64,000 nucleotides of DNA from Janthinobacterium sp. GW456P (GCF_002127655.1 NZ_NEHB01000006.1:116012-180011); one strand, 5' to 3'; numbered from the stretch's first letter, positions 26,054-36,895 are shown. Notes: generated from the sequence alone by a model not told the origin. Translations and numbers: made by a program.

Positions 26054-27083
26054 GTGTAGCGTTTTCCATGTGCGTTTGCGAACTGCCAGCGTGACAGCTT
26101 TGCGGCGCCGGTGGCGCCATGTTGCCGCCTTCAAAAAAATGGATCAGGCGCTGCGGCAGCCAGCGTGTTCTGCCCGGCAACTTGCCTGCCGCAAAGCCGA
26201 CGTGGCCGCCGTGGCGCGGATACTCGAGCGTGACCGTCGGCGCGGCGCTGCGCGGCAGGAAGCGCCCGGGCAGGAAGGGATCATTTTGCGCATTCAGCAC
26301 CAAGGTCGGCACGGTGATGTCCGGCAAGACGTGCTTGGCGCTGGCGCGGTGCCAGTAATCGTCGGCGTCGCGGTAGCCGTGCAGGGGCGCCGTGACGACA
26401 TTGTCGAAGGCGTGCAAGTCGCGCGCGGCCAGCATGGCGTCGCGCGCAAACAGGCCGGGGAATTGCTCCAGCTTGGCCAGGCATTTCGGTTTGAGCGTGT
26501 TCAAAAACATGCGCGTATAGAACCGGTTGGCGCCGGAAGACAAGGCCTTGCCCCCTTGCGCCAGGTCCAGCGGGGCCGATACGGCCGTGGCCGCATCGAT
26601 GAAATCGGCCTGGTGCTGCGACTGGCCCAGCCAGCACAGCAGGGCGTTGCCGCCCAGCGAGACGCCGGCCGCGTAGAATTTTCCCGTGGCGCGCGGGCGC
26701 AGGCGCCGCACGATCCAGTCCACTTCCTGCGCATCGCCCGAATGGTAGAAGCGGGGCGCCAGGTTCGCTTCGCCCGAGCAGCCGCGAAAATGCGGCACGG
26801 CGCCCGACCAGCCGCGCGCGGCCACCTCGGCCATCAGGGCGCGCGCGTAATGGCTGTCCGACGAGCCTTCCAGGCCGTGGAACAGCACCACGAAAGGCTG
26901 GCCAGGCTGGCCGTCGACCAGGTCGACGTCGACGAAGTCGCCATCGGGCGCTTGCCAGCGTTCGCGGCGGAAGGGCACGGCAGGCTTGGCGAGGCACACG
27001 GCCGGATAAATCGTCTGCGCGTGGCCGCCTGGCAGCCAGAGCGGGGCGGTGTAGGAGGCGTTGTAAATAAGAGGCAAAGACAT
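26046..27083 (-). CDS. Alpha/beta hydrolase of the YheT family
   Basis: A 345-residue serine hydrolase fold. The oxyanion region is VVLFHGLEGSSDSHYA, the nucleophile elbow is AAGVSLGGNALL (Ser in GVSLGG), the acid is probably in NAQNDPFLPG, and the catalytic His is in YPRHGGHVGFA. YheT relatives are predicted carboxylesterases with poorly known substrates. It overlaps the upstream SnoaL-like gene (TGATG) and the downstream DUF gene (8 bp), forming a coupled operon. Confidence 0.88.
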   Translation of the reverse strand: MSLPLIYNASYTAPLWLPGGHAQTIYPAVCLAKPAVPFRRERWQAPDGDFVDVDLVDGQPGQPFVVLFHGLEGSSDSHYARALMAEVAARGWSGAVPHFRGCSGEANLAPRFYHSGDAQEVDWIVRRLRPRATGKFYAAGVSLGGNALLCWLGQSQHQADFIDAATAVSAPLDLAQGGKALSSGANRFYTRMFLNTLKPKCLAKLEQFPGLFARDAMLAARDLHAFDNVVTAPLHGYRDADDYWHRASAKHVLPDITVPTLVLNAQNDPFLPGRFLPRSAAPTVTLEYPRHGGHVGFAAGKLPGRTRWLPQRLIHFFEGGNMAPPAPQSCHAGSSQTHMENATHG

Positions 27084-27508
27084 CAGTGCAGGATCTGCGT
27101 TCCCGCAACGTCGGCCGGCGCGCCACCGGGGGCGATGGAGGCGTGGTGCAGCACGATGCGCCAGCCGCGCGGCGTTTTCACGTACACATTCGTCGCCAGC
27201 AGATGCGCCGGACCGCCTTCTTCCTGGGTGACGCCTTCGATCACCGTGTGCACCGAACTCATCAGATTGTGCGTTTCATGCAGCTGCGCCGGCACGATGT
27301 GCAGGCCGCCGCCTGCCAGGATGGTTTCCCACGAGGCACGGATGGCGGCATGACCGATCAGGCGCGCGCCGCCCGGGTGGATGCAGACGATCTCTTCATC
27401 GTCGGCCCATAGCGCCATCAGCGCTTCGAGGTCGGCGCGGTGCAAGGCATCGTAGAACGCCGCCTCGACTTCGGCGGCGCTGCCATTGAGTTCTTTCAGA
27501 CGTTTCAT
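27083..27508 (-). CDS. SnoaL/NTF2-like fold protein
   Basis: A 141-residue single-domain protein with the cystatin-like NTF2 fold: EAAFYDALHRADLEALMALW, cited by ends, then DDEEIVCIHPGG, LIGHAAIRASWE and the closing strands VYVKTPRGWRIVLHHAS. Such proteins can be isomerases, hydrolases or ligand-binding proteins. Nothing fixes the reaction. I choose the ATG at 27508 (MKRLKELNG). It is the first gene of the SnoaL-YheT-DUF group. Confidence 0.82.
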   Translation of the reverse strand: MKRLKELNGSAAEVEAAFYDALHRADLEALMALWADDEEIVCIHPGGARLIGHAAIRASWETILAGGGLHIVPAQLHETHNLMSSVHTVIEGVTQEEGGPAHLLATNVYVKTPRGWRIVLHHASIAPGGAPADVAGTQILH

Positions 27509-27582
27509 GACGACTCCGGCGTGAGCGGTACAGCTAGGTGTGCAAATGAAAACGGCGCGCTGGGGGCGCGCCGCTGGGCAGT

Positions 27583-27777
27583 TTAATGATGGCCGGCGCT
27601 GGCGCCTTCCTTCAGGGTGTAGGCCGTGCCGCAGTACGGGCACTTGGCGACGCCGTCCTTGTTAAATTCCAGGAACACGCGCGGATGCGACGACCACAGC
27701 GGCATGGCCGGGTTAGGGCAGTGGGCTGGCAAGTCTTTACCGTCGAGTTCGACCGCTGGCTGGGTGGTTTTTGTCAT
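27583..27777 (-). CDS. Zinc-finger CHCC domain protein
   Basis: A 64-residue protein of the zf-CHCC family, related to mitochondrial complex I subunit NDUFS6. Potential zinc ligands follow the pattern C-x11-H-x12-C-x2-C: CPNPAMPLWSSH, then KCPYCG. The spacing agrees with the family. The start at 27777 (MTKTTQPAVELDG) is taken because the family begins near VELDGKDLP. A small soluble protein, probably common in Burkholderiales; its partner is unknown. Confidence 0.88.
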   Translation of the reverse strand: MTKTTQPAVELDGKDLPAHCPNPAMPLWSSHPRVFLEFNKDGVAKCPYCGTAYTLKEGASAGHH

Positions 27778-28035
27778 CTTGTCATGCTCCGTGAGGCTGT
27801 ATGGATGGAAGTCGGCTGCTGCCAAAAGCACGATTTTAACGGATTCAGGCAGACAGCAAAAATCATGGCTAAAATGGCGGCTTGATCATCTTCGGCTGCG
27901 GCGCGGGTTTTCGCGGAAATATGGCGGCTGCAGCGCCACACTGACTGGATTTGCCTTGCCGGTATCACCGTTGCGGAGCCGACCTCCGCGCACCATTGTT
28001 GTGCAGTTACCACAGTGCGCCCGCCGGAGCGCCGC

Positions 28036-28770
28036 GTGAACGCCGTCCCGGCCACCAAGGACGACGCCCTGCTGAAAGATGCCTGGCGCGCCGGCCTGAG
28101 CCTGGGCGCGCCCACCCTGCTGGGCATTGCCGCCTGGGGCATGGTGGTGGGCGTGGCCATGGTGAAAAGCGGCCTGACGGTGGCGCAGGCGGGGGCCATG
28201 ACCCTGTTTGTCTTTGCCGGCTCGGCCCAGCTCGCGTCTCTGCCCCTGCTGGCGGCCCAGGCGCCCGTGTGGGTGATCTTCGCCACGGCCCTCGTCGTCA
28301 ATTTGCGTTTTGTCATCTTTTCCGTGCTGCTGGCCCCGCATTTTTCCCATCTGCCGTGGCGCCAGCGCTTTGCGCTCGGCTATGTGGCGGGCGATATCAC
28401 CGTGGGCCTGTTCCTGCAGCGTTACCCGCACGAAACGCCGGACCCGGCCAAGCTGCCTTTCCTGAAAGGCTTGATCTACCCCAACTGGCTGGCCTGGCAG
28501 ATCGGTTCCTGCATCGGCATCGTGCTGGGCGCCGTCGTGCCGGCCGAGTGGGGCCTGGGCTTTGCGGGCACCCTGGCGATCCTGTGCGTGACGGTACCGC
28601 TGATCCTCAGCCGCGCCGCCCTGTGCGGCGTGCTGGTGGCGGGCACGGTGGCCGTGCTGGCGTTCAGCCTGCCGTATAAGCTGGGCCTGCTGGTGGCCGT
28701 CGTGGTGGGCATGGTCAGCGCCATGGCCGTGGAAGAGTTGACAGAAAAATGGACCAAACGCCATGTTTGA
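28036..28770 (+). CDS. azlC: AzlC family amino-acid exporter, large subunit
   Basis: A 244-residue inner-membrane protein with six or seven hydrophobic segments. The AzlC signature begins AWRAGLSLGAPTLLGIAAWG. The central motif is MTLFVFAGSAQLASLPLL, and NLRFVIFSVLLAPHF follows. With AzlD it forms a branched-chain amino-acid (or analogue) exporter. I use the GTG at 28036 because GGAG lies 6 nt upstream; a GTG at 28015 is also open. azlD overlaps the end by 8 bp, the standard arrangement. Confidence 0.9.
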   Translation: MNAVPATKDDALLKDAWRAGLSLGAPTLLGIAAWGMVVGVAMVKSGLTVAQAGAMTLFVFAGSAQLASLPLLAAQAPVWVIFATALVVNLRFVIFSVLLAPHFSHLPWRQRFALGYVAGDITVGLFLQRYPHETPDPAKLPFLKGLIYPNWLAWQIGSCIGIVLGAVVPAEWGLGFAGTLAILCVTVPLILSRAALCGVLVAGTVAVLAFSLPYKLGLLVAVVVGMVSAMAVEELTEKWTKRHV

Positions 28771-29113
28771 CGGCATCGACTTGGGCAGGGCCGACGTGTG
28801 GATCGCCATCGCCGTGCTGGTGGTGGCAACGGCTGCCACGCGCAGCACCTTCTGGCTGATCGGCCATCACATCACGATTCCGCGCCGCGTGGGCGAGATG
28901 CTGCGCTATGCGCCGGCCTGCGCGCTGGCGGCCATCATCGCGCCCGACATGCTGATGGAAGGGCAGCAAATCCACTTGGAGTTATCGAATTTGAAACTCT
29001 TGTCGGGTATTGCCGCCACGCTCTTTTTCGTGATTCGCCGCAATATGCTGCAAACCATCGTGTTCGGCATGCTGGTTTTCACGGGCTTGCGACTGTTGCA
29101 CGTTTTTCAGTAA
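28763..29113 (+). CDS. azlD: AzlD domain protein, exporter small subunit
   Basis: A 116-residue membrane protein with four hydrophobic segments, including [19 protein letters not shown] and [17 protein letters not shown], which match the AzlD family pattern of TR(A/S)xF followed by YAPxAAL. It is translated from the azlC message (8-bp overlap) and is needed with AzlC for export in characterised systems. Confidence 0.9.
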   Translation: MFDGIDLGRADVWIAIAVLVVATAATRSTFWLIGHHITIPRRVGEMLRYAPACALAAIIAPDMLMEGQQIHLELSNLKLLSGIAATLFFVIRRNMLQTIVFGMLVFTGLRLLHVFQ

Positions 29114-29190
29114 AGCAGGACAAATCGGCGATTTGCGCTGGGCATTGCGGTAAAATAGCGCACTTCCTTCCACTCGTCATCTGGATCGCC

Positions 29191-30402
29191 ATGTCAGCTG
29201 TTCTCAACTTCATCCGTCTGCAAGATTTGATCGCCCAAAATGCACTGCAAGGCAAGCGCGTGTTCATCCGCGCCGACCTGAACGTCCCGCAAGATGACAG
29301 TGGCAAGATCACCGAAGATACGCGCATCCGCGCTTCGGTGCCGGCCATCCGTGCCGCCCTCGACGCTGGCGCTGCCGTGATGGTGACGTCGCACCTGGGC
29401 CGTCCGACGGAAGGCGAGTTCAAGCCGGCCGACAGCCTGGCGCCCGTGGCGGCCCGCTTGTCCGAGCTGCTGGGCCAGGAAGTTGCACTGAAACAAAATT
29501 GGATCGATGGCGCCGGCCTGGACAATCTGGCCGCCGGCCAGGTGGTTCTGCTGGAAAACGTGCGCGTCAACAAGGGCGAAAAGAAAAACAGCGATGAGCT
29601 GGCGCAAAAAATGGCGAAATTGTGCGATATCTACGTCAATGACGCGTTCGGCACGGCCCATCGCGCGGAAGCATCCACGCACGGCATCGCCAAGTTCGCG
29701 CCCGTCGCCTGCGCCGGCCCGCTGCTGGCCGCCGAACTCGATGCGCTGGGCAAAGCGCTGCACGCGCCCGCCCGCCCGCTGCTGGCCATCGTTGCCGGTT
29801 CGAAAGTATCGAGCAAGCTGACCATTTTGAAAGCCCTGTCCGACAAGGTCGATAACCTGATCGTCGGCGGCGGCATCGCCAACACCTTCATGAAGGCCGT
29901 CGGCTTGAACGTCGGCAAGTCCCTGGTGGAAGCGGAACTGGTCGACGAAGCCCGCGCCATCATCGACATCATGGCCAAGCGCGGCGCGCAAGTGCCGATT
30001 CCCGTCGACGTCGTGTGCGCCAAGGAGTTTTCGCCGACAGCCTCCGCCACCGTCAAGGACGTGGCCGACGTGGCGGACGACGACATGATCCTCGATATCG
30101 GCCCGAAAACGGCGGCCTTGCTGGCGCAGCAGATCGCCGCCGCCGGCACCATCGTGTGGAACGGCCCCGTCGGCGTGTTCGAATTCGACCAGTTCGGCAA
30201 CGGCACCAAGACCCTGGCCCTGGCCATTGCCGAGTCGAAAGCATTCTCGATCGCCGGCGGTGGCGACACCCTGGCGGCGATTGCCAAATACGACATTACC
30301 GATAAAATCAGCTATATCTCGACGGGCGGCGGCGCTTTCCTGGAGTTCCTGGAAGGCAAGACGCTCCCAGCGGTCGAGATCCTGATGCAGCGCGCCGCGT
30401 AA
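29191..30402 (+). CDS. pgk: Phosphoglycerate kinase
   Basis: Glycolytic ATP-forming transfer from 1,3-bisphosphoglycerate to ADP. A 403-residue two-lobed enzyme. The N-terminal substrate lobe has [18 protein letters not shown] and the basic patch. The C-terminal nucleotide lobe has [29 protein letters not shown] and the hinge motif [12 protein letters not shown]. The first ATG giving homology is 29191. It is first in a co-directional pgk-pyk-fba set, the pattern usual in Burkholderiales. Confidence 0.98.
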   Translation: MSAVLNFIRLQDLIAQNALQGKRVFIRADLNVPQDDSGKITEDTRIRASVPAIRAALDAGAAVMVTSHLGRPTEGEFKPADSLAPVAARLSELLGQEVALKQNWIDGAGLDNLAAGQVVLLENVRVNKGEKKNSDELAQKMAKLCDIYVNDAFGTAHRAEASTHGIAKFAPVACAGPLLAAELDALGKALHAPARPLLAIVAGSKVSSKLTILKALSDKVDNLIVGGGIANTFMKAVGLNVGKSLVEAELVDEARAIIDIMAKRGAQVPIPVDVVCAKEFSPTASATVKDVADVADDDMILDIGPKTAALLAQQIAAAGTIVWNGPVGVFEFDQFGNGTKTLALAIAESKAFSIAGGGDTLAAIAKYDITDKISYISTGGGAFLEFLEGKTLPAVEILMQRAA

Positions 30403-30428
30403 GGCGCTGCAGTTAGCCGTTCAGTACC

Positions 30429-30454
30429 AAGCGCAGCCTGACCGCTGCGCTTTT
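30429..30454 (+). terminator. Hairpin after pgk, weak terminator
   Basis: AAGCGCAGC, a 6-nt loop, then GCTGCGCTT forms a perfect 9-bp stem followed by only four T residues. A second GC-rich hairpin (GGCGGC 30464-30469 with GCCGCC 30473-30478) follows. Partial termination before pyk is likely. Confidence 0.6.
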
Positions 30455-30515
30455 ACCTTGCCGGGCGGCCCAGCCGCCAGGTCTTGCTCACCTTCGCTCG
30501 CGCACAAGGATTCCT

Positions 30516-31964
30516 ATGCCACGCGGTACAAAAATCGTAGCAACAATCGGCCCCGCCTCCACCGACTTCGATATCCTGGTGAAAATGATACGTGCGGGCG
30601 TCGACGTGGTGCGCTTGAATTTTTCCCACGGCAAGGCGCAGGACCATATCGACCGCGCGGCGCTGGTGCGCCTGGCGGCGCTTGAATGCGGCCGCGAAGT
30701 GGCCATCATGGCCGACATGCAGGGGCCGAAGATTCGCGTCGGCAAGTTTGAAAACACGCGCATTCAGCTCGAAGCGGGCGAGCGCTTCATCCTCGACGCG
30801 AAGTGGGGCGAAAACGGCGAACTGGGCAACCAGGAGCGGGTCGGCCTCGACTACAAGGCCTTGCCGCGCGACCTGCACAAGGGCGACGTGCTGCTGCTGA
30901 ACGACGGCCTCATCGTGCTGATCGTCGAGCGCATTCACGGCAGCGAAATCCACACCACCGTCAAGATCGGCGGCGAGTTGTCGAACAACAAGGGCATCAA
31001 TCGCCAGGGCGGCGGCCTGTCCGCGCCCGCGCTGACGGCCAAGGATATGGAAGATATCAAGACGGCCATGAGTTTCCAGGCCGACTATCTGGCCATTTCC
31101 TTCCCGAAATGCGCGACCGATATGGAAATGGCGCGCCAGCTGGCCAATATCGCTGGCGAACCGTACCACCACAAGCCGATGATGATCGCCAAGATCGAAC
31201 GCGCGGAAGCGATCCCTGCCCTGCAGGAAATTCTGGACGCGTCCGACGGCATCATGGTGGCGCGCGGCGACCTGGCCGTGGAAGTGGGCAACGCGGCCGT
31301 GCCGGCCCTGCAGAAACGCATGATCAAGATGGCGCGCGCCTCGAACAAGCTGGCGATCACGGCCACGCAGATGATGGAATCGATGATCGTCAACGCCGTG
31401 CCGACGCGCGCCGAAGTGTCCGACGTGGCGAATGCCGTGCTCGACGGCACGGATGCCGTCATGACGTCGGCCGAGACGGCCTCGGGCAAGTACCCGATCG
31501 AGACGGTGGAAATGATGGCCGCCATCTGCGTGGAAGCGGAACAGTCCGAATACAACAAGCTCGATGCCGATTTCCTCAACGTCACGTTTACGCGCATCGA
31601 CCAGTCGATCGCATATGGCGCCCTGTTCACGGCCCACCATTTGCGCGTCAAAGCCATCGTGGCCCTGACGGAATCCGGTTCCACCGCCTTGTGGATGAGC
31701 CGCCACAGCATCGACACACCGATCTACGCGCTCACGCCCAGCGTGACCACTTTGCGCAAAGCCGCGCTGTACCGCAATGTTCGGGCGTATCATCTGATGC
31801 AGAATGCGCCGAGCGCGCAAGTGCTGAAGCAGGCGGAAGAGCTGCTGGTGGCGCAGGGCATCGTCAAAAAGGGCGACATGATCGTCGTCACCTGGGGTGA
31901 ACCGATGGGCCAGGTGGGTGGTACTAACGCCCTGAAGATTGTCACAGTCGGCGAGTTCGAGTAA
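30516..31964 (+). CDS. pyk: Pyruvate kinase
   Basis: Final ATP-forming step of glycolysis. It has 482 residues. The start MPRGTKIVATIGPAS is followed by RLNFSHG, then the active-site segment IAKIERAEAIPALQEILDAS, cited for the catalytic Lys in AKIER. DGIMVARGDLAVEVG supplies metal-binding residues, and TATQMMESM closes the barrel. The C-terminal domain ends near GGTNALKIV. Regulation by sugar phosphates or AMP cannot be judged from sequence. Confidence 0.97.
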   Translation: MPRGTKIVATIGPASTDFDILVKMIRAGVDVVRLNFSHGKAQDHIDRAALVRLAALECGREVAIMADMQGPKIRVGKFENTRIQLEAGERFILDAKWGENGELGNQERVGLDYKALPRDLHKGDVLLLNDGLIVLIVERIHGSEIHTTVKIGGELSNNKGINRQGGGLSAPALTAKDMEDIKTAMSFQADYLAISFPKCATDMEMARQLANIAGEPYHHKPMMIAKIERAEAIPALQEILDASDGIMVARGDLAVEVGNAAVPALQKRMIKMARASNKLAITATQMMESMIVNAVPTRAEVSDVANAVLDGTDAVMTSAETASGKYPIETVEMMAAICVEAEQSEYNKLDADFLNVTFTRIDQSIAYGALFTAHHLRVKAIVALTESGSTALWMSRHSIDTPIYALTPSVTTLRKAALYRNVRAYHLMQNAPSAQVLKQAEELLVAQGIVKKGDMIVVTWGEPMGQVGGTNALKIVTVGEFE

Positions 31965-31989
31965 GTTCTAGTTTAGTTGAAAGAATTCA

Positions 31990-32024
31990 GGCGCCGCCGC
32001 GGTTATTGACCACCGCGAAGCGCC
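31990..32024 (+). other. GC-rich hairpin between pyk and fba
   Basis: GGCGC (31990-31994) and CGCGGT (31998-32003) pair with ACCGCG (32012-32017) and GCGCC (32020-32024), giving an interrupted 11-bp stem without a T tract. It may stabilise the pyk mRNA end or modulate read-through. Confidence 0.5.
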
Positions 32025-32057
32025 GCAACGGTTTCTATTGTTATCTGGAGTATTACC

Positions 32058-33122
32058 ATGTCTCTCGTATCCATGCGTCAACTGCTGGACCATGCCGCCG
32101 AAAACGGTTATGGCATTCCTGCTTTCAACGTCAACAACCTGGAGCAAGTGCAAGCCATCATGGCCGCCGCCGATGCGCTCAACAGCCCGGTGATCATGCA
32201 AGCGTCCGCTGGCGCGCGCAAGTACGCCGGTGAAGCGTTTCTGCGCCACCTGATCGACGCGGCCGTCGAAGCGTATCCGCACATCCCCGTCGTCATGCAC
32301 CAGGATCACGGCCAGTCGCCGGCCGTCTGCATGGCCGCCATCCGCTCGGGTTTTACGTCCGTGATGATGGACGGTTCGCTGGAAGCGGACGGCAAGTCCG
32401 TCGCTTCGTATGAATACAACGTGGAAGTGTCGCGCGAAGTGGTGAAATTCTCGCACGCCATCGGCGTGACGGTGGAAGCGGAACTGGGCGTGCTCGGTTC
32501 GCTGGAAACCATGAAGGGCGACAAGGAAGACGGCCACGGCGCCGACGGCACCATGACCCGCGAGCAACTGCTGACGGACGTGGCGCAAGCGGCCGACTTC
32601 GTGCAGCGCACCCAGTGCGACGCCCTGGCGATCGCCATCGGCACCTCGCACGGCGCCTACAAATTCACGCGCAAGCCGACGGGCGACATCCTGGCCATCG
32701 ACCGCATCAAGGAAATCCACGCGCGCATCCCGAACACCCACCTGGTGATGCACGGCTCTTCGTCGGTGCCGCAGGAATTGCTGGCCATCATCCGCGAATT
32801 CGGCGGCGACATGAAGGAAACCTACGGCGTGCCTGTCGAGGAAATCCAGGAAGGCATCCGTCACGGCGTGCGCAAGATCAACATCGACACCGACATCCGC
32901 CTGGCGATGACGGCCGCGATCCGCAAATACCTGTTTGAAAATCCGTCGAAATTCGACCCGCGCGACTACCTGAAGCCAGCCCGTCTTGCTGCAGAGCAAA
33001 TCGTGCGCGCCCGCATGCAGGCGTTCGGCTGCGAAGGCCAGGCGTCGAAGATCAAGCCGATCACGATGGAAAAAATGGCCGAGCGCTACAAGGCCGGCGA
33101 GCTGGCGCAAATTGTGAAGTAA
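32058..33122 (+). CDS. fba: Class II fructose-bisphosphate aldolase
   Basis: Zinc-dependent cleavage and synthesis of fructose 1,6-bisphosphate. It has 354 residues, the length of the Calvin-cycle-type class IIB group. Metal-ligand regions are [10 protein letters not shown] and [10 protein letters not shown], and the glycine-rich phosphate site is [17 protein letters not shown], cited for [14 protein letters not shown] and VEAELGVLG are also conserved. SD GGAG lies 8-10 nt before the ATG. It ends in a terminator hairpin, separating glycolysis genes from the purine genes. Confidence 0.97.
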   Translation: MSLVSMRQLLDHAAENGYGIPAFNVNNLEQVQAIMAAADALNSPVIMQASAGARKYAGEAFLRHLIDAAVEAYPHIPVVMHQDHGQSPAVCMAAIRSGFTSVMMDGSLEADGKSVASYEYNVEVSREVVKFSHAIGVTVEAELGVLGSLETMKGDKEDGHGADGTMTREQLLTDVAQAADFVQRTQCDALAIAIGTSHGAYKFTRKPTGDILAIDRIKEIHARIPNTHLVMHGSSSVPQELLAIIREFGGDMKETYGVPVEEIQEGIRHGVRKINIDTDIRLAMTAAIRKYLFENPSKFDPRDYLKPARLAAEQIVRARMQAFGCEGQASKIKPITMEKMAERYKAGELAQIVK

Positions 33123-33136
33123 AATTCTGTCTGGAA

Positions 33137-33168
33137 CGGGCCGGAGGCTCCCCTCCGTGCCCGATTTT
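33137..33168 (+). terminator. Rho-independent terminator after fba
   Basis: CGGGC plus CGGAGG pair with CCTCCG and GCCCG around a CTCC loop with one bulged T, followed by ATTTT. A further ACCGGCA/TGCCGGT hairpin (33173-33199) lies in the purC leader. Confidence 0.75.
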
Positions 33169-33226
33169 CTCGACCGGCAAGCGCCCCCTGCCTGCCGGTT
33201 TCGTTTCATCCAACTACTCCCCCGCT

Positions 33227-34120
33227 ATGAACAGCCTCTATCAGACTTCCATCCATTCCCTGCCATTGCTGGGCCACGGCAAGGTCCGCGACAACTACGC
33301 CGTTGGCGACGACAAGATCCTGATCGTCACCACGGACCGCCTGTCGGCCTTCGATGTCGTCATGAACGAGCCTATCCCCGGCAAGGGCAAGGTCCTCAAC
33401 CAGATGAGCGATTTCTGGTTCGAGAAACTCGGCCATATCGTGCCGAACCACCTGACCGGCGTGGCGCCGGAATCGGTGGTGGCGCCGGAGGAAGTGGAAC
33501 AAGTCAAGGGCCGCGCCGTCGTGGCCAAGCGTTTGAAGCCGATCATGGTCGAGGCGGTCGTGCGCGGCTACATCATCGGTTCGGGCTGGAAAGATTACCA
33601 GGACACGGGCAGCATCTGCGGCATCGCGCTGCCAGCCGGCCTGCAACAGGCGGAAAAGCTGCCGCAGCCGATCTTCACTCCGGCAGCCAAGGCCGAGCTG
33701 GGCGAGCATGACGAAAACATCAGCTTTGCGGAAATGGAACAGCGTATCGGTGCCGACCTGGCCGCCAAGATGCGCGACGTCGCCATTGCCCTGTACAAGA
33801 CGGCCGCCGAATATGCGGCCACGCGCGGCATCATCATCGCCGACACCAAATTCGAATTCGGCCTGGACGACAACGGCGTCATGCATCTGATGGATGAAGT
33901 GCTGACGGCCGACTCGTCGCGCTTCTGGCCCGCCGATTCCTACCAGCCTGGCATTTCGCCACCGTCGTTCGACAAGCAATTTGTGCGCGACTACCTGGAA
34001 ACGTTGACCTGGGGCAAGACCGCACCGGCGCCCGCGCTGCCGGCCGACGTCATCGAAAAAACCCAGGCCAAGTATTTCGAAGCCATCGAACGCCTGACGG
34101 GCGAGAAGCTGAAGGCCTGA
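33227..34120 (+). CDS. purC: Phosphoribosylaminoimidazole-succinocarboxamide synthase (SAICAR synthetase)
   Basis: ATP-dependent condensation of CAIR with aspartate in purine synthesis. It has 297 residues, of the longer yeast-like class. It contains [28 protein letters not shown], cited for TTDRLSAFD, then [26 protein letters not shown] and [13 protein letters not shown]. The purE ATG follows 1 bp after its TGA region, so purC-purE-purK-sua5 form one operon. Confidence 0.97.
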   Translation: MNSLYQTSIHSLPLLGHGKVRDNYAVGDDKILIVTTDRLSAFDVVMNEPIPGKGKVLNQMSDFWFEKLGHIVPNHLTGVAPESVVAPEEVEQVKGRAVVAKRLKPIMVEAVVRGYIIGSGWKDYQDTGSICGIALPAGLQQAEKLPQPIFTPAAKAELGEHDENISFAEMEQRIGADLAAKMRDVAIALYKTAAEYAATRGIIIADTKFEFGLDDNGVMHLMDEVLTADSSRFWPADSYQPGISPPSFDKQFVRDYLETLTWGKTAPAPALPADVIEKTQAKYFEAIERLTGEKLKA

Positions 34121-34121
34121 C

Positions 34122-34619
34122 ATGAGCGAGCAGAATAAGCCGCTGGTCGGCGTCATCATGGGCTCGTCTTCGGACTGGGACGTGATGCAGAACGCGGTCG
34201 CCATCCTGAAGCAGTTTGGCGTGCCCTACGAAGCGCAAGTCATATCCGCGCACCGCATGCCCGACGAGATGTATGCGTATGCCAAGAGCGCGCGCGCGCG
34301 CGGCTTGCGCGCCATCATCGCCGGCGCCGGCGGCGCCGCCCACCTGCCTGGCATGGTGGCCGCCATGACCATCGTGCCCGTGCTGGGTGTGCCCGTGCCG
34401 TCGAAATACCTGCGCGGCGAGGATTCCATGCTGTCGATCCTGCAAATGCCCAAGGGCGTGCCGGTGGCCACCTTCGCCATCGGCGAAGCGGGCGCGGCGA
34501 ATGCGGCGCTGACGGCCGTGGCGATGCTTGCCGCCAACGACGATGCCCTGGCCGAGCAACTGGAAGCCTTCCGTGCCACGCAAACGGCCGCCGCCAAGGC
34601 CATGGTCTTGCCTGAATAA
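34122..34619 (+). CDS. purE: N5-carboxyaminoimidazole ribonucleotide mutase
   Basis: Converts N5-CAIR to CAIR. It has 165 residues, of class I. Conserved motifs are [22 protein letters not shown] with the catalytic His, and [13 protein letters not shown]. Its substrate is made by PurK, encoded 15 bp downstream, which confirms the two-enzyme bacterial route. Confidence 0.97.
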   Translation: MSEQNKPLVGVIMGSSSDWDVMQNAVAILKQFGVPYEAQVISAHRMPDEMYAYAKSARARGLRAIIAGAGGAAHLPGMVAAMTIVPVLGVPVPSKYLRGEDSMLSILQMPKGVPVATFAIGEAGAANAALTAVAMLAANDDALAEQLEAFRATQTAAAKAMVLPE

Positions 34620-34634
34620 TGTGCTTGAAAAATA

Positions 34635-35855
34635 ATGAATAGTAAATCGACTTCCCCATTGCTGCCCGCCGCCAACCCAACGGCATGGCTGGGCGTGATG
34701 GGCGGCGGCCAGCTCGGCCGCATGTTTGCCCAGGCCGCCCAGAGCATGGGCTATCAGGTTGCAGTTCTTGAACCTGTGCTGGAACCGGCCGCCACCTGCC
34801 CTGCGGGGCAGGTGGCGCAGCGCCTGGTCAATGCCGGCTACAGCGACCTTGACGGGCTCGACGCCCTGGCGGCGCAATGCCTGGCCGTCACCACCGAATT
34901 TGAGAACGTGCCGGCCGACAGCCTGTCGCGCCTGGCCGAACGCGTGTTCGTGGCGCCCAATGCCCATGGCGTGTCGGTGGCGCAAGACCGCATCGCGGAA
35001 AAGCGTTTCTTTGTCGACTGCGCGGCCAGGTCCGGCGTGCTGCCGGCGCCGCATACGGTGATCGCCACGCAGCTTGACATCGACAACATCGCCGACGACT
35101 TGCTGCCAGGTATTTTGAAAACCGTGCGCATGGGCTATGACGGCAAGGGCCAGTTCCGTGTGCGCACGCGCGACGAGGTGCGCGCCGCGTTCGCGGAAAT
35201 GGGCGAGGTAACTTGCCTGCTGGAAAAGATGCTGCCGCTGGCGTACGAAGTGTCCGTGCTGACGGCGCGCGGCGCGGACGGCGCATCCGTCGTGTATCCG
35301 ATCGCCGAAAACGTGCACCGCGACGGCGTGCTGTTTACCACCACGGTGCCGGGCCCGAACGTGTCGGACGACTGCGCCGCCAGGGCGCAGCGGGCGGCGC
35401 AAGCGATGGTTGCCGAACTCGGCTATGTCGGCGTGCTGTGCATCGAATTTTTCGTGCTCACCGACGGCAGCCTGGTGGTCAATGAAATGGCGCCGCGTCC
35501 GCACAACAGCGGCCACTACACGATGGATGCCTGCGTCACCAGCCAGTTCGCGCAGCAGGTGCGGGCCATGGCGCGGCTGCCGCTGGGCGACGTGCGCCAG
35601 CATTCGCCGGCCGTGATGCTCAACCTCCTCGGCGACGCCTGGTTTGCCGACGGCAGCGATAGCGCCTGCGATGTGGCCAATGAGCCGGCCTGGGACCGCA
35701 TCCTGGCCTTGCCGGGCGCGTGTTTGCATCTGTACGGCAAGGACGATCCGCGCCGTGGCCGCAAGATGGGTCACCTGACCTTCATCGCGGCCACCTTGCC
35801 GGAGGCGCAGCAACGCCTGCGCGACGCTTGCCTGATCCTGGGAATCGCGCCGTGA
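34635..35855 (+). CDS. purK: 5-(Carboxyamino)imidazole ribonucleotide synthase
   Basis: ATP- and bicarbonate-dependent formation of N5-CAIR. A 406-residue ATP-grasp protein: [16 protein letters not shown] at the N-terminus, [18 protein letters not shown] for ATP binding, and [25 protein letters not shown] near the active site, cited for [11 protein letters not shown]. Its TGA overlaps the GTG start of the next gene. Confidence 0.96.
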   Translation: MNSKSTSPLLPAANPTAWLGVMGGGQLGRMFAQAAQSMGYQVAVLEPVLEPAATCPAGQVAQRLVNAGYSDLDGLDALAAQCLAVTTEFENVPADSLSRLAERVFVAPNAHGVSVAQDRIAEKRFFVDCAARSGVLPAPHTVIATQLDIDNIADDLLPGILKTVRMGYDGKGQFRVRTRDEVRAAFAEMGEVTCLLEKMLPLAYEVSVLTARGADGASVVYPIAENVHRDGVLFTTTVPGPNVSDDCAARAQRAAQAMVAELGYVGVLCIEFFVLTDGSLVVNEMAPRPHNSGHYTMDACVTSQFAQQVRAMARLPLGDVRQHSPAVMLNLLGDAWFADGSDSACDVANEPAWDRILALPGACLHLYGKDDPRRGRKMGHLTFIAATLPEAQQRLRDACLILGIAP

Positions 35856-36871
35856 GCGTGCCCGCACACGACTTGGCGGCCGCCGCCGCCGTGCTGGAAG
35901 CGGGCGGTCTCGTCGCTTTCCCGACGGAAACGGTGTATGGCCTCGGTGCCGATGCGGAAAACCCGGCCGCGGTGGCGCGCATCTATGAAGCCAAGGGCCG
36001 TCCCTCGGACCACCCGGTGATCGTGCACGTGGCGCCGGGCGCCGACCTGGCGCACTGGTCCGATGATATTCCCGTGGAAGCGCAGCAACTGGTGGCCGCC
36101 TTCTGGCCCGGTCCGCTGACCCTGATCGTCAAGCGCGCCGCGCATATTCCCGACGCCGTTTCCGGCGGCCAGGATACGGTGGGCTTGCGCTGCCCGTCGC
36201 ACCCGGTGGCTATCGAATTGCTACGCACTTTCAAGGGCGGCAGCGGTGGCCTGGCGGCGCCGTCGGCGAACAAGTTCGGCAATGTCAGCCCCACCACGGC
36301 GCAGCACGTGCGCGATGAATTCGCGGCGGAACTCGACAGCGGCTTGCTGGGCCTGGTACTCGACGGCGGGCAGAGCGACGTGGGCATCGAGTCGACCATC
36401 GTCGACTTGTCGCGCCTGGCCACGCATGGTCCCGTGTTGTTGCGTCCCGGCCATATCAGCAGCGAGCAGATCGCCGCCGTCATTGGCCGCGCACCGGCCG
36501 TGGCCGACGCGGCCGCACCGCGTGCCTCGGGCACCCTGGAATCGCACTATGCGCCACATACGCCTGTTGCGATGCAGCACAGCGACGACGTGCGCGCCAC
36601 CTTGAACCGCCTGCTCAACGACGGGCGCCGCGTGGCGCTGATCCACTACTCGGATCTGCCGCCGGCCAGCGCCAGCGTGCGCCTGGCGGCCAGCCCGGAA
36701 AACTACGCACATGCGCTGTATGCCTCGCTGCGCAGGATGGACCAGGTCGGCGCTGAGCTGATCCTCGTCGAAGCGCCACCGACCGGCCCCGCGTGGCTCG
36801 GCGTCAACGACCGTTTGCGGCGTGCCGCGTTCGGCTCAAGTGGTATCTTGCAGCAATTCCTGTCCGTCTGA
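35852..36871 (+). CDS. sua5: L-threonylcarbamoyladenylate synthase, Sua5 type
   Basis: Makes threonylcarbamoyl-AMP for the t6A modification of ANN-decoding tRNAs. The 339-residue protein has the YrdC/TsaC core (about 1-205: [42 protein letters not shown]) plus the C-terminal Sua5 domain. The GTG at 35852 overlaps the purK TGA (GTGA) and gives the correct N-terminus; an upstream frame inside purK has no homology. tcdA, which acts later on the same nucleotide, is encoded at about 43.3 kb. Confidence 0.94.
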   Translation: MSVPAHDLAAAAAVLEAGGLVAFPTETVYGLGADAENPAAVARIYEAKGRPSDHPVIVHVAPGADLAHWSDDIPVEAQQLVAAFWPGPLTLIVKRAAHIPDAVSGGQDTVGLRCPSHPVAIELLRTFKGGSGGLAAPSANKFGNVSPTTAQHVRDEFAAELDSGLLGLVLDGGQSDVGIESTIVDLSRLATHGPVLLRPGHISSEQIAAVIGRAPAVADAAAPRASGTLESHYAPHTPVAMQHSDDVRATLNRLLNDGRRVALIHYSDLPPASASVRLAASPENYAHALYASLRRMDQVGAELILVEAPPTGPAWLGVNDRLRRAAFGSSGILQQFLSV

Positions 36872-36895
36872 AAAAAGCCCCGCAAGGGGCTTTTT
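36872..36895 (+). terminator. Terminator of the purine/sua5 operon
   Basis: AAAAAGCCCC-GCAA-GGGGCTTTTT, a compact stem with a GCAA tetraloop and U tract, right at the sua5 stop. Confidence 0.93.
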